Source: Cinclus cinclus (taxonomy: Eukaryota > Chordata > Aves > Passeriformes > Cinclidae). From it: a stretch of DNA of 64,000 nt. Positions within the stretch are counted from its first letter, which is position 1. Every line of letters starts with the position of its first letter. The notes under the pieces are model-generated. The model was not told where the DNA came from. It saw only the letters and a program-made list of their open reading frames with translations, and searched no databases. Positions 1 to 11,568 of this stretch are shown in pieces. Where the stretch lies: NCBI RefSeq assembly GCF_963662255.1, contig NC_085068.1, positions 4,650,001-4,714,000 on the forward strand. Reading direction: 5' to 3'. Made by a program: the position numbers and the translations under genes.

Positions 1-849
1 ATTTGAAGGAGGACTTAATCCAGGGCTTTTGACTTAGCAGTTTGAAATATAATCATGAAAATGGTGTTAGATTTGCAGGTGGGGAGAGGGACGTAGAAGT
101 AAGTCCCAGTCTTAAATTGGAGAAGATTAGGTATAATTTTGTGGGCTATGTTCAGGCACTCTCCCACAGATGGTGGGGCTGGGTGTCATCCAAGAGGACA
201 GTCTGTCCTCTCATTACTTACTCTTTTTCCTCCAGGTACATCAGTATATCTGGAATATTGGTGTTCTCTGTCCCTGGGGCTGAATAGGGAATTCTCTGAG
301 ATGCCAAAAGAGGTTTTACAGCCTTGAGCAGGACCTCCTGGCCCAGCCTTGGGGTGCAAACACCTTTCCTTGAGTGGTCCCTACTCCTTTCTGTGCTTCA
401 AGTGCATCACTGTACACCAGGCACTGAGCCACAGCACTAGCACAATGTAGAGCAGAACTTCAGCCTCCAGCTTGTTAAAATTCAATCCTCACAATTTCTC
501 ATTGCCAGCAAAGCATGAGATCAGTGCTCTGGTCCTGATGCAGCTTCTGCAGAGCCCTGTGCTCATAGTGCAGCGTGCAGAGCAGGGCAGCAGCTACACA
601 CAAAACCCCAGGGAATCACTCACCCAGAGGCCTCATTTTTCAGGATGCATCCCCACCCGTGGGATGCTGAAGGCTCATAGGGTTGTTTCTTGTTGCTTTG
701 CAATCTCTTCCTGTTTTTCCTTTCTGTGTTGTTTTACTTGAGCTTTTATGGGTGATGTTTTGGATTTTGTGGAACCTCCAGCTAGATCATTTTGGTGTTT
801 GGAAATGTGTCCTGTGGTAGCAGGAGTTGGGATGGGTTTAGTTTTTGTT

Positions 850-882
<33 letters not shown>

Positions 883-2620
883 GAAAAAGAAGCAGTCTCA
901 CCATAATAGGGAAGTGGAATAAATGCTTTTGAAAGCTTTGAAGCCTTTTCTGTAGTCAGTTTGTCTGCAGAGGTTGTAAAGGTGAGGAAAATCTCTTCCC
1001 CAGGTTTTCCTTCTGCACCCATGGCCCAGGGAGTTAATTGGAGGCTGGGAGGTGTGATGCTGAGGGTTTGGAGGTGTCTCCCCAGAAGAAGAGGCTGAGG
1101 TTGAGTGGTGGGGATGGGTTGTGACCTGAGGGGATCTGAGATAGCAGAGGCTCTCCGGGAGGATAACGTCACTGCAGAACAACTTTGCAGTTGTATTGAT
1201 CATGATTGAGTGTGACACTGGCTGGAGGCCGTGGCTCCCAGGGGTGTCACTATACCCCTCAGTCCAGCCCTAGCTTCCATAATCTGATAAATTGCTGATT
1301 CCTTTATCTTGTTAGTGCTCTCCTTGCCCAGATCCCTGCAAGGAACCTCTGGGATGGGGACAGAGCTGGCCACAGGTGATGCAGGCCAGCTGTTCCCACC
1401 TGGACTCACTGAGGGTGGCTTTTGAGTCAGGTTTCTGGTTTTCAGCTGGGCTTGATAAGTGATGTGTCTTTGTCTGAAAATTGCTGAACTGCAAAGACCT
1501 CTGCCTTGGAGTGCAGAAGATGAGCTGCAGCAGAGAAATGTTTTTGCACAGAGCAATTAGTGAGAAATGGGTTTTTGTCATGAGGATTTCTGACGCTTGG
1601 TGGGAGAGCTGCAGTGGGCAGGGCCATGTTTGCACAGAGAAATGGAAAAAGCTGTTTTGCTGATGCTTTTCAGATACATGATCAGCCACAGATTTTTAAG
1701 TATGTGAGGCTAAAATTTGCTTTTGGATCACTTGGACGATGGGAAAGGAGCAGAGATGCCTGCAGAAAAGTGAAGGGGAGTGTGGTGGCACCCTGGATCT
1801 CCTGTGTGCACCCAAGAGTCAGACTTTGGGAGAGCATCACCCTTACCACTGAAATGGAAGAGGGACTGAGTGATGTTCTGCTGCCATTTGGTCCAGGTCT
1901 GGGCTCATCACAGTCTTGGAGGATCATCCTTGTCCCAGTTGCTTCTGCAGATGTTTCTTTGAAAGGATCATCTCTTCTGAGGGCATCCGTAAATCCATTT
2001 CTCATCCTTTTTGGTCCTTACAGAGTCATTCTGAATCACGTCTTTTCATGCCACTTCTTCCTCTAAATTAAGATTTCACAGGTTTTAGAGCCTGTATCTG
2101 GGAACTAAACCTTTGGGTTTATCTGACAGGGAGATGATGTGTCACAGCCTTTCCTGCTGCTGTCCTGTGCCATCTCTTTGTTGTCTCACTGTGCTGGGTG
2201 GCATCTGGGGGGAGAATCCCAAACCTCTCCATCACCACCTCTCTCATAGAATGTGTGTTCTACATCTGCTACTTTGTGCAGAAAGTAATGTGTATTGGAG
2301 GTGGGGGAGAATTGTTGTTTGGTGAATATGTGAGCTGTAAAGAGAGTAAGGGAGCACAATGGTGTCCTGATGCCTATCTGCAGGTTTTTCTCTGACTCTT
2401 TTGGAGCAGCAATCAAACCTGGAGAGCTGACACGGCTGGGAAGTAGATTTTGGAGGAAAGGTGAAACAGAGCTTGTACCTCTGTTCCAGCAGATTGGGGT
2501 TATTAACCATGTTTGAAACTGAGAACTTAAAACTTGAATATTTTGGGTTTCCTTTGCCTTTTAATTCTTATCAAATCATGGCGTTTGCAGAAGTGGACTC
2601 TCATTACTCTTTCATTTCAG
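1..2620. other. Non-coding stretch, no gene recognised
   Basis: No open frame here resembles a known protein, and no convincing pair of splice sites is seen until the exon-like segment that begins at 2621. The only notable structure is the T tract at 852-879. Short frames occur on both strands at chance length. One of them gains a run of lysines simply by reading the T tract on the minus strand. The stretch is best read as intron or intergenic DNA. Confidence 0.6.
852..879. repeat. Poly(T) tract, about 28 bases
   Basis: An uninterrupted run of T on the plus strand is followed by an A/G-rich stretch. It is a mononucleotide microsatellite, possibly the old poly(A) tail of a minus-strand retroposed element, but no element body is recognisable beside it. 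Homopolymer length in an assembly is unreliable. Confidence 0.9.
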
Positions 2621-2681
2621 CCAGAACATAAACTTGCCAACTCCTCCCTCAGTCACTGTACAGCTGGAGAGTTTTCCAGTG
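2621..2681 (+). other. Exon-like segment with strong splice signals (unassigned)
   Basis: A pyrimidine-rich acceptor (ttactctttcatttcag) ends at 2620 and a near-consensus donor (CCAGTG|GTGAGT) begins at 2682, leaving a 61-base segment. Two of three phases are open. Read from base 2622, the peptide contains NLPTPPSVTVQLESF, which looks protein-like. Read from 2621 it gives PEHKLANSSLSH. I do not recognise either peptide. It could be a small coding exon of a plus-strand gene spanning the window, an exon of a non-coding RNA, or chance. Splice-like pairs of this quality do arise by chance in 64 kb, so confidence is low. Confidence 0.25.
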
Positions 2682-5219
2682 GTGAGTGCCTGTGAGTGTG
2701 CATGGCACAGAGATGATGAAGGATGAAGGCTGGCAGTGCACCCACACTGCTCCAGCCTGTTGCTTTTAACAAAACTGTCCATCGTCCTCCTTGGACATGA
2801 ACTGGGAAAAGCAGCATAGGATTACTGTTGGTCAACATCAGATGAGTGGGGATCCCAGTACTGGGATTATGCAGCAGTCATGCCATGGCTAATTCACCAA
2901 TAACAGCTTCCTTGCTCTCTTTTAACACCAGACTATCCCAAAATACTTAGTTTTGGCGTCGTCTACTTTTTCAGGTATGCACAGGAGTATCCCATAACCT
3001 CAAAGGCTGAGTTAAAATGTATTTATAAGATTCTGCTTTTGGTCCTTGGCTAGTTTGAGTGGTCTCTGCCCTGCCATCATAAAATGGTGGTTTTTTTCTG
3101 GGATATTTCCAGTTGTTGTACTATATGGTCGTGGGTCAAAATTTGCTGCAGGCGCACAAGCACAGGAAGTGTTTGCCTGTTTTCCAGGGAGATTTACTTA
3201 TTAGGGGTGGAAAGCAAAGCAAATTGATTTGAGGAACTTACTTTTGATGCTAAAGATTTAGACGGTCTAGACATTCTCTTAAGCTGCATGAGGGGAAAAA
3301 ATGATGTGTTAGAAGAAACCTGTAGGACTGCTGCAAAGGTTTTAGTGGACCACACTGAGATTTTCAGTAGGAAAATCTCCAAATGCAGCTGCATTTTGAA
3401 GAGCAGCTGCCCTCTGATGAGGAAGGCAGGAGGGCACAGCAATGCTGCCAGAGGTGACCCTGGGGATCTGTTTTCTTCCTGGGGCCCTGTCCCTCTGCAG
3501 CGTTTCACTGAAGTGACTCCTCAACAAGGGTGTGAGGGTGAGCAGAGCTTAATTCAGAGTAACTTGTTGGGCTTCTGATTCTCCCTTGAGGCTGAACAAT
3601 GTCTTTGTGTGATTTTGTGTAACAGCAGCACATTCGGAAAACAGATTCCCCATCCTGTGATGGTTAAATATTCTCTCTCTGTGTTCATCATTGTTAGTTC
3701 TAGCCTTAAATGCACCCAATTATTTGCTTTTATGTTCATCAATTATTGCAATATCTGCTCCAGCAAAACCTGCTGTTTTATCCACCACAGATTCTTAACA
3801 TTAATTCCTTGACCTTTTATAATCCCTATAGTATATCCAGAGCTGCTAAATGGCTTTGCCCAAATTTGTCATTTCTTTTCCTGCCGAAGTGATGGCTTAG
3901 GCAGGAACAGGGGAACCATTTCAGGTGGAGACACACACAATGTGCTCCCCACCACATTTGCATTGTGTAATTGAATCTGCAAAGATCGTTTTTATCATCC
4001 TTGGGAAGTGAGCTTGTTTTAAAGCCACACAGGGTTTGCTCAAATGAGCTTTAGTTTCCTGTGTGATCTTCTTTCGGGTGGAAGAGAGGTCCAGAGCTGA
4101 CAGCTCAGGGTGAGAGGGCTGATTAATAGGGTTCTTAAATTTCCATGAAAAGCAGAGGGAGGTTGGTGAAGCCAAAGCAGCTCCTGTGGAGGGGAAAAAA
4201 ACCACCCTAAATTTAAAAAATACAAAGCTCATAGTGAAACCACAGAAAGGCCACATATCTAGTGAAAAAGCTGTATATAATATCAAAAATTTCTGGTTTG
4301 GGGTAGCACGTTGTAATATAAGCAGAGACTTTGCAAATTTATTAACTGGAATGTACCCAGGCAGTTGTGTTGGCTTCAGGATGGATTCCTGCAAGGCCCT
4401 GGAGTCCTGATGCTGCTGCGCATGGATGATTTTGGTGAGTTGTTGCAGCTGCTGGGTGAGGCAGAACTGGGACTGGGAGCTGAGTGGGTTGTCACCAGGT
4501 GGTCCCAAGGGTCCCCTTGTGGGCATGTCCCCAGGTCACTTGCCAGCACTGTCTGCCCCAGTTTAGGAGCTGCTGAGAGCACAGGCATCCAAGGGAGAGA
4601 ACGGGGTGGGCAGGGCACGCTGGAACAGGGTGTACAAGCTGCCACCTTGCCCTGCTTGCCCCTGTTCTCATGCCCTTGTCGTTGCCTGGCTTTGCTCCAG
4701 CTCTGGGACTTGCTCACACTCCTAGAAGTTGCTCACAAGCTGCTCAAGTCTTGCTGGAGTTGTGTAAAGGTCTGCAGTGGCCATGGCTCCCAGGACGAGT
4801 GTGTGGCCCCAGACAGCTGCCACAGGTGCTCAGAGTGTGGCACTGAGAACCATCTGCTGTTCCTTTCAGGCAGGGCAAACCTTCAGAAAAAAACACTTTG
4901 CATTTTGCCACCTTTGCAGAGAACCTTTTTATGTGCTTTTCCTCCTTGGACATGCATCATTTCCAGTGTATTTTGGTAAGTGATGTAATTTAACACATCT
5001 CCTATGCCCTGCTTATCGCTGTCATTTCTGAGTGCACTCATTAGGGACCAGTTTGATTTTGGGCATAATTCCACTGACAGGCACATTTACTGAACATCTT
5101 TGATTCAGCATTTCACATGTGGCAGGATTAATGGAAAGCACTTTACTAAAGAGGTTTGAATACCTTGTAGGTTCCTTAAAGATTTTTTTTTTTCATTTAA
5201 ATGGAGCTGTATTATCTTG

Positions 5220-5268
<49 letters not shown>

Positions 5269-7180
5269 GCTGTTGTGGTGTGTGGACTGAAGTGTTTCCT
5301 CTGCTACCAGGGTTGGATTGCTATAGACTGGGGTGACTGTAGGTCCTGGAAATAGCCCAATGCAAAATCTGGATGTGTGATTACAATTATATTTGTTTTA
5401 TTCTGGTTGGGGAAACATGCATAAAAAAGCCATGAGAGCTCTACCTGTTAATTAGAGTGACAATACCATGGTAATGACCACCCTGCAGGATTAAAACCCC
5501 TTATTCAGATAAGTATTAACTGTGCTTGTTGGCAGATAAAGGATGCAGATAACATCAGAGGAGCAGAGCTGGCTGGGCTGTCAGTGACAGTCTGTCCATA
5601 CTGTGATGTCAGCACAGATGCCTTTGACCTCATCATGATGTTCAGTAAAACCTGGCTTTGTACAGCTGTGTTTCCCAGTGGGTTGGAATACTATGCAGGG
5701 AGAAATCAATCAAATCCTTCATGGTGGTACCCTTTACGGGTAGCCTTGGGAGCAGTAAAAGCAGTATTTGCACCCTTCAGATGTAAATTTGCAGGGCTGT
5801 GCCTATTTTAGAGCCTTTATCAACCTGCTAATACACCTGGTTCTTGGGCACATTGGATTTGGTGCTGCTGCCAAGGTTCCTATAATTTTGAAGGGCTGTT
5901 TCCACCCTTTTTGGTACCATCTTTACACCAGGAGGTGGCTCAAGGTTAGGATTAGGAGAATTTGGTGTGAGATACCTGTGGGAACATGTGTGACCTCATC
6001 CAGTTCTTTGTCACAGTGTGTCAAGCCTGTAAGGCTGGAGAAGCCCCTGCGTTGGCTGCAGGGACCTGTTCCTTGCCAAGACACAAATAAGGGGCTTTGG
6101 CTGTTGGGTTGGGATTCCTGCTGCAGTAACCTGCCCAGTGTCACCTCAGCTGGGTGCTGGAAGTCACCCAAATACTTTCAGAACTGCTGAAAGGTGTTGG
6201 ATCCTCCATGTGTTCTGAGCTGGGAGTAGCTGAGCTTCTGGATTCTCTCAAAGAAGGAAAATTATCCAGGCCTTGTAGATTTGCTGTGATTTATTCTGGT
6301 TCCTTTTAGTTGCAGCTGTGCATAAAGATTCCAAATTGAGGGATATTTTGCTGAACTGCAGTTTTTGTGAGGTAGCTCTCATTTGCTAATTCATTCATGG
6401 TTGTTTCTGCCAATGTAAGTACAAGCTTATTCTGCAGTGATGCTTTTCATCTTTCCTGGACTTGAAGCAGCAAATGGGTGTTGATATCCTTGTGGCAATC
6501 TGGTGAGGAGAGGGGAAGCAGCAAAATGAAGTGATGCTCTGAAGATAATTTTGCTCATGCTTTTTTATGTCAGTGTCCAGAGCCACTTATCAAACCAAGT
6601 ATCTTGAGCAAGAAGAGAGATGGATATTGTTGGCTTTAAGTAGATGGGTGTAGTGCTGGAGGTAACTGCTAGGAAGTGATTAAATATACTCTGGTTCCTT
6701 TGCAGCACTTTTTCAGCATATCTTAACTTTTAAGTGTGTGTGCATGGTTTAGAGGGTAATACCATTAATTAGAACAACAGGAAAGACTAATGTAAGAGTA
6801 TAACCCTCTTTAGTACACTGGGTTTATCCCTGATTAGCAGAGCTGCTCTGATCTTATGGAAATCTGTGTACATGTCATTAGGAAAGCAGGATTAACTTGG
6901 TAATTAATAATGCTAAAAAGTTTTCATCATTGAAAATGAGTAAATAATAAAAACAATATAATAAATAATTTAAAAGGAAAATAAACTTGAAATATAGATA
7001 AAAACATGACGGTTTCTCTTTATTCTTGTCTGCCAGGGAACAAGGGTGGGAAGATGAGGCGTAGCTTACCACAGATGCTATGGCTGAGGCTCAAAGTAAG
7101 CCAAGGAGGATGCCAAAGTGTTGTCCTGGGCAATATACAGCCAGTTCTTTCTGAATTTTGCCCAAAATACTGCTGGGTAA
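2682..7180. other. Non-coding stretch, with chance long frames
   Basis: This stretch holds the 43-base T tract at 5223-5265 and an AT-rich zone at about 6890-7000. Two long open frames overlap on opposite strands: minus 3921-4526, and plus about 4410-4979 when counted from its first ATG. Neither shows a domain, splice junctions or a convincing start, and I treat both as chance. Just before the CpG island, a pyrimidine-rich tract ends in CAG at about 7037, with a possible donor (CAAA|GTAAGC) about 60 bases on. Only one phase is open between them and no protein is recognised. Confidence 0.55.
5223..5265. repeat. Poly(T) tract, about 43 bases
   Basis: This is a pure T run on the plus strand, with a shorter T run a few dozen bases upstream. 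It is one of the three longest homopolymers in the window, all of which are T. No flanking retroposon body or target-site duplication is evident by eye. Confidence 0.9.
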
Positions 7181-7605
7181 AGCTGAGGCCAGCGTGCGTG
7201 CTCGAGTGCTGCGGCAGCAGCTTCTCAGTTCCCCGGGGAGAGGAAGGGCATGCGGGAGAGCTGCGTTTCTCACAGGAGAGTTGTTCTGGCTGTTATTAAA
7301 AGTATTCTCACGACGAGGTCGTGCTGGTCGGGCGCTGAACTCCGCAGGCCCGAGCACGGTGTCTGTCTGTGCGACAAGTGCTGCTGCCGGCAGAGAATCC
7401 TGCCGAGCATCCTGCAGTTTCCTTCCTGCCCGTTTATTCCGGCAAGCCCGGGCTTGTTTTGGTAGCGATTTCACCTCTTGTTACTGATGGCTGGCAGAGA
7501 AGATCAGCTGCTTTGTGGAGAAATCTTGAATGTATACACGTATTTTACAGCTTTCGTTTTTTAATTTATTTTTTTTTTTTATGGTGGAGAACAGCAACAG
7601 GCAGA

Positions 7606-7626
7606 TTTTTTTTTTTTTTTTTTTTT
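7606..7626. repeat. Poly(T) tract, about 21 bases
   Basis: A T run inside the gap between the two CpG clusters, closely preceded by a second T-rich patch at 7561-7580. It ends in TGCAG, so together with that triplet it resembles a splice acceptor. The downstream sequence does not give a recognisable exon. Confidence 0.85.
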
Positions 7627-8033
7627 GCAGAGGATGGCACCTGCGCAGGAATTTTAATCTTTGCTCTCCAGCATGTGTGTCGAGCTTATTTGCACAAAGG
7701 CTGCCTTGCTAGGCGAATGCTCCCTGTGTTCTAACCTGTTGCGGGGCTACCCCGTGCCTCTCTCCCGGCTCTCCTGCCGTGGAAATGAAGGCGGGTACCC
7801 GGGAGCAGCTCCCGTGCTGTCCTGTGCTCGGGCGGACACAAAGCAGCCAGCTCCTTATCAGCGCCTCGCCGATAAACCAGGGCACAAAAGCCTTGGCGTG
7901 CACCCACATCTCCTACTTACTCGCAGATTAAAAGCTCTTGAGGCTTTGGTTTGTTGTGAAAGTTAATTGCGAAGCCCTCGAAGCTTGGCAGGGCTCCCAG
8001 GGCGAGACTCGGCACGGCGGAGCCGAGCCCCGG

Positions 8034-8062
8034 GGCCGGGCCGGGCCGGGCCGGGCCGGGCC
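8034..8062. repeat. Short GGGCC tandem repeat
   Basis: About six head-to-tail copies of a five-base GGGCC unit lie in the core of the CpG island. The array contains more than four G triplets separated by CC, so it matches the G-quadruplex consensus. It translates as alternating Gly, Pro, Ala and Arg residues, which explains the odd peptides in overlapping frames. Confidence 0.85.
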
Positions 8063-8948
8063 GTGCGGGCTCGCCGGGGACCGGCTCCTCCGCGGGGATT
8101 TGCTCCCCAGAAGCTTCGGACATCGCAGGGGGGGGAATGCACAGTCCCCAGGGTGGGATGCACAGTCCTCAGGGGCTGCTGCCCTCTCCCCGCCGCCTCG
8201 GTCTGCTCGAGTGTGCTTAGGGCTGGGTTTTTTGGGAAAAGCCGCCCTGCCGGGCTGCCGGAGCGGGGTTGGTTCCTCACGGCTGTTCCCAGCACTGCTC
8301 CTTGCCCACTGCCCCTCCCTGACACACTCGGAGAGCTTTTTGTGCCAAGTCTTGGTGTCCCGGAGCATCCACCGCGACCTTCTTGGGGTTTTGGGGTCGT
8401 GACCTACTGCAGAGCCCCGATGTTGGAGGTTCTGCAGGTGCGGGCGGTGAGGAGGTGTGTGCTGTGGGGTGTATGAACCCAGCCTTGCCCCGTTCATTAG
8501 CATTTCAATCAGCTCGCCATGGGAACCTTCCACGCTGCCGCTGCTCTCAGAGGAGGCACCTTCTCCTCAGCACAGTCCTGAGAGAAAGGCAGAAATAAAA
8601 GCCAAGCCACGTGATTGCAGAGGGACAAGGTTTGTCCTTTTCATTTATTTATTCATTTCTAAGATGCTTTCTGATAGCTGCTACTTGTGTAAAACCTTAT
8701 GCAGCAGGTAGCTGAGGGATCTGCCGGGCTGTAGAGGGGTTCTCAGGTCACGGTGTCCATGGCACCGGGGCCTGCTGTCGTGGGGCTGCTTTGGACAGGT
8801 TGGTCCGAAGTGGACAGTAGCTGTCTGTTGCTTTGAGTTTTAGTTTTCATCACAACCTCATGCTACTTTTCTTTTGTTAATGGTTTCATTAATGCCACGG
8901 GCTGCGTGTGATGTGCATTGGGTAAGCACGTGGGGACCAGCTCAACCG

Positions 8949-9070
8949 TAGAATCAGAGATTGGTTTGGGGTTTTAAGGGACCTTAAAAATCATCCCATT
9001 CCCTGTTGTGGGCAGGGACACACCTTGCACTAGACCAGGTTGCTCCCAGCTCCATCCAGCCAATTCTTGT
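8949..9070 (-). mobile_element. CR1-type LINE fragment (3' end)
   Basis: The plus strand reads as the reverse complement of a CR1 3' end: a degraded AGAATC start, then the 'gggaccttaaaaatcatcc' motif, then 'gggcagggacacaccttgcactagaccaggttgctc'. The order matches the terminal part of avian CR1 in inverse orientation. It is a short, diverged, 5'-truncated copy with no coding capacity. Confidence 0.8.
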
Positions 9071-11337
9071 AAGAGGGCAAAAGATGCCAAACAGTCTCAA
9101 GGACAACAAGTAGAGCATTTCCTATTTTAATCTTCATTCTTCATTTAAAACCAATAAAAACACTGCCCTGGCGGTGTTCTTCTACCCAAGCTCTGATGAA
9201 ACAAAAGTAAATATTACTGCCCTGGCAGCACAAATGAAAGGAGAATGAGAAGCAATGTATGAAATGGACTGTGAGACAGTTTTTGTTTTTCTGTATTGGT
9301 CTTTTCTGTGGAAGAGGCCAGATACAAAGTTCTCTTGCATAATGCTCACATCACTGGAGTATGATTGTATTTGACTGTCACAGATGAGGATGCTATATTT
9401 ATGTCTCAGTGAATTTCTGCCCTCAGTTTGTGTGTCCTCTGACCTCTGGGGAATATCATAAATCCACTGTTATGGAGTACAATGGCACATTTGATTTATC
9501 AACTCTGTTACTGGTCTGGTTGAAGGGAGAAACAACACGTTAATTAAATTCAGAACTGGTGATAAACTTGGTGTTACAAATGAGGAGCAGGACAGTGGTT
9601 TAGGATAGAAAGGTAGGCAAGGGATGGCAAACTGAGAAGCAAATCCGACCATGCTTGTGGTAGCTGTCAAAAATGTGGAGACTGGGGATCTAGTGAGAAA
9701 ATAATTCTTAGAATAAATGGGGGTATTGGGTTGTCTGCAGTCTCCACAGATTGTGGCCAAAATCTGTGTTACTGTAGGTGCTGCAGACTTCACCCTGGTG
9801 TGCTGTGTGAAAGGGGCAGTGCTGGGTGGTTACATTCAGGACAAATTAATAGTTATAAAACACCCCTAATCTACAGGTTGTCAGGCATTAAGTATTTTGG
9901 CACTGTTCTGTTGATGGTATTAACATAAATTCAAGCTGACCTAAGTGCACTGGGATAAAAACAAACACTTACCCTCCAACAATCCTCTAACTGAATGTGA
10001 ATTTCACCATTGGCTCTGGGCTGTTTTGTGTTTTGCATTTCTTTTCTGTGGGTTTTAGTAATGAAAACAAACCACTTGGCTTCACCTTGGGTTGCAGTTA
10101 ACTTCTCCAGTCATTTTCACTTTCCCATGCATTGACACTCTCAGGGGTAGAGCTGCAAGTAGGCAAGAAGTTGTTCATTTTCAGCTCGGATTGAAAATGC
10201 TTGTTTTCTGATATAGTGCAAAATGCCTGAATTAAAGGCTGACTTGTTTCTCTGGAAGGATCTACACATCCAAGCATTCCTGCATGAGATTCTAAGTGCC
10301 CCCACCAGTTCCAGGCTTTGGTGGGAGCAGCCACATGCTCCAAGTTAAATTAATGTATAGTGGGGTCTCAGCCCCTGCCCATGCATCATCCCTTCCCCTC
10401 TGATCTTTGGGTTGTATTCCTGACCTTCCTAATTGTCTCCAGCTGAAATTCTCCCTTCAAAGTGAGCTCAGATGAAAAATATTTTTGTGTGGTGTTAACA
10501 CATTCTTTTGAGGGAAAACCTCTTTTGAAAGGTGGAGTAAGTTAGAACATTAAATAAAAAATGCTTTATTTTAATAAAGGTATCTCTTCATTACCTGTGA
10601 GGAGAAAAAAGCTATAAACCCAGCTGTGAGTTACAGTGTATTGACCACTACAAGGGACAGAAAACCAAAAGCCTCTTTTACTTCACTTAAGTTGATGCAG
10701 GTTATTGGAGGGAGACATTTGGGGATGTGTTTACAAGGAATGGCATTAGTTATTGAGGGCTGAGCTAAATAAAATTAATTTTGAACAGGAAGTGAGTTAC
10801 TCTGTCCTTGTCATAACCTTTAGTCCACATGAACAGCACTCAAGTTATTAAAAGGCTGCTTTAAACTGAATAAGAATTTCATCATCTCTCTTCTGGATTG
10901 AAAAGAGGATGTTATTTTAAAGATCAATGACCTTTGCTCAGGTGCTATTCTACCGTTTCAGAGACATGTAGAGTGTGGGATTTCTTTTTTTATTTAAAAA
11001 AATATTTTGCAATCAACATTTCATTGGTTTCTTTTTTTTTCTCTAAAGCTTTTTTGGTTTCTTTTTGTGGTACATCTTTTCTTCTGTGCTATATACCTTG
11101 GGGTACAATTAGGAGTGTGTTCTGCAGCTGAGTGGTGTCAGGACTGCAGCAAGCATTAAAGCCTTTGAAAGGTAAATATTGCAGAGGATGGAACAGCAGT
11201 AGTCCTGGCAAAAAAGAGAGAGCCAACAGCATTTTTGGGATTTATTCACCCCTTGGTATTTGAAGGCTGCAGAGGGAGGTCGAGGACTTGGAGAATTTTG
11301 CAGACCGTGGACATCTGTTACAGAATCTCTGCAAAGA
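9071..11337. other. Non-coding stretch, nothing recognised
   Basis: No exon, RNA gene or obvious repeat was found. The sequence is moderately AT-rich and has no significant open frame. It is probably intron or intergenic DNA. Confidence 0.55.
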
Positions 11338-11568
11338 TCACAGAATCCCAGAATGATTTAGGTTGGAAGGGACCTTAAAGCTCACCCCATTCCATCCCCT
11401 GCCATGGCACGGACACCTTCTACTTGATCAGGCTGCTCCAAGCCCTGCCCAACCTGGCCTTGGATTTCCAGGAATGGGGCAGCCACAGCTTCTCTGGGCA
11501 GCTTGTGGCAGGGCCACACCACCCTCACAGCCAATTCCTTCCCCATGTCCCACCTAACCCTGCCCAAG
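11338..11568 (-). mobile_element. CR1-type LINE fragment (3' end)
   Basis: The fragment begins with the terminal CR1 octamer-like CAGAATCCCAGAATGATTT, followed by 'ggttggaagggaccttaaag'. It continues through 'tgccatggcacggacaccttctacttgatcaggctgctccaagccctgcccaacctggcc' into the region encoding the end of ORF2 and the 3' UTR, in antisense. It is a 5'-truncated minus-strand insertion of about 230 bases. Frames reading through it are not host genes. Confidence 0.88.

Larger units (their letters stand above)
7190..8440. promoter_or_regulatory. CpG-rich island (two clusters), candidate promoter
   Basis: CpG dinucleotides are dense at about 7190-7460 and again at about 7740-8400, with a T-rich low-CpG stretch between them (7560-7626). 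The rest of the left half of the window is strongly CpG-depleted, as expected for methylated vertebrate DNA, so this island is probably unmethylated and may be a promoter. GC-box-like GGGCGG or GGGCC motifs are present, and two inverted GATA sites lie at about 7855-7880. Long frames on both strands here follow from the high GC content. No first exon can be chosen with confidence. A weak CAG|GTGCGG donor lies at 8437/8438. Strand of any transcript is unknown. Confidence 0.5.

Noticed and set aside
4365..4979. Cys-rich 204-codon plus frame suggestive of a zinc-finger-like segment
   Set aside because: The cysteine spacing (CHRCSECG) does not repeat or match a known finger, the nominal start is not an ATG, and there is no splice or conservation evidence.
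7037..7097. Exon-like segment with strong acceptor and GTAAGC donor
   Set aside because: Only one phase is open, its peptide is nondescript, and it borders the CpG island where chance signals are frequent. Noted but not called.
7928..8533. 201-codon minus frame and 154-169-codon plus frames
   Set aside because: All three overlap the GGGCC repeat and the CpG island. They are mutually exclusive and none has a domain or a matching splice structure.
11363..11567. Plus and minus 60-odd-codon frames
   Set aside because: They lie inside a CR1 fragment in its 3' region.
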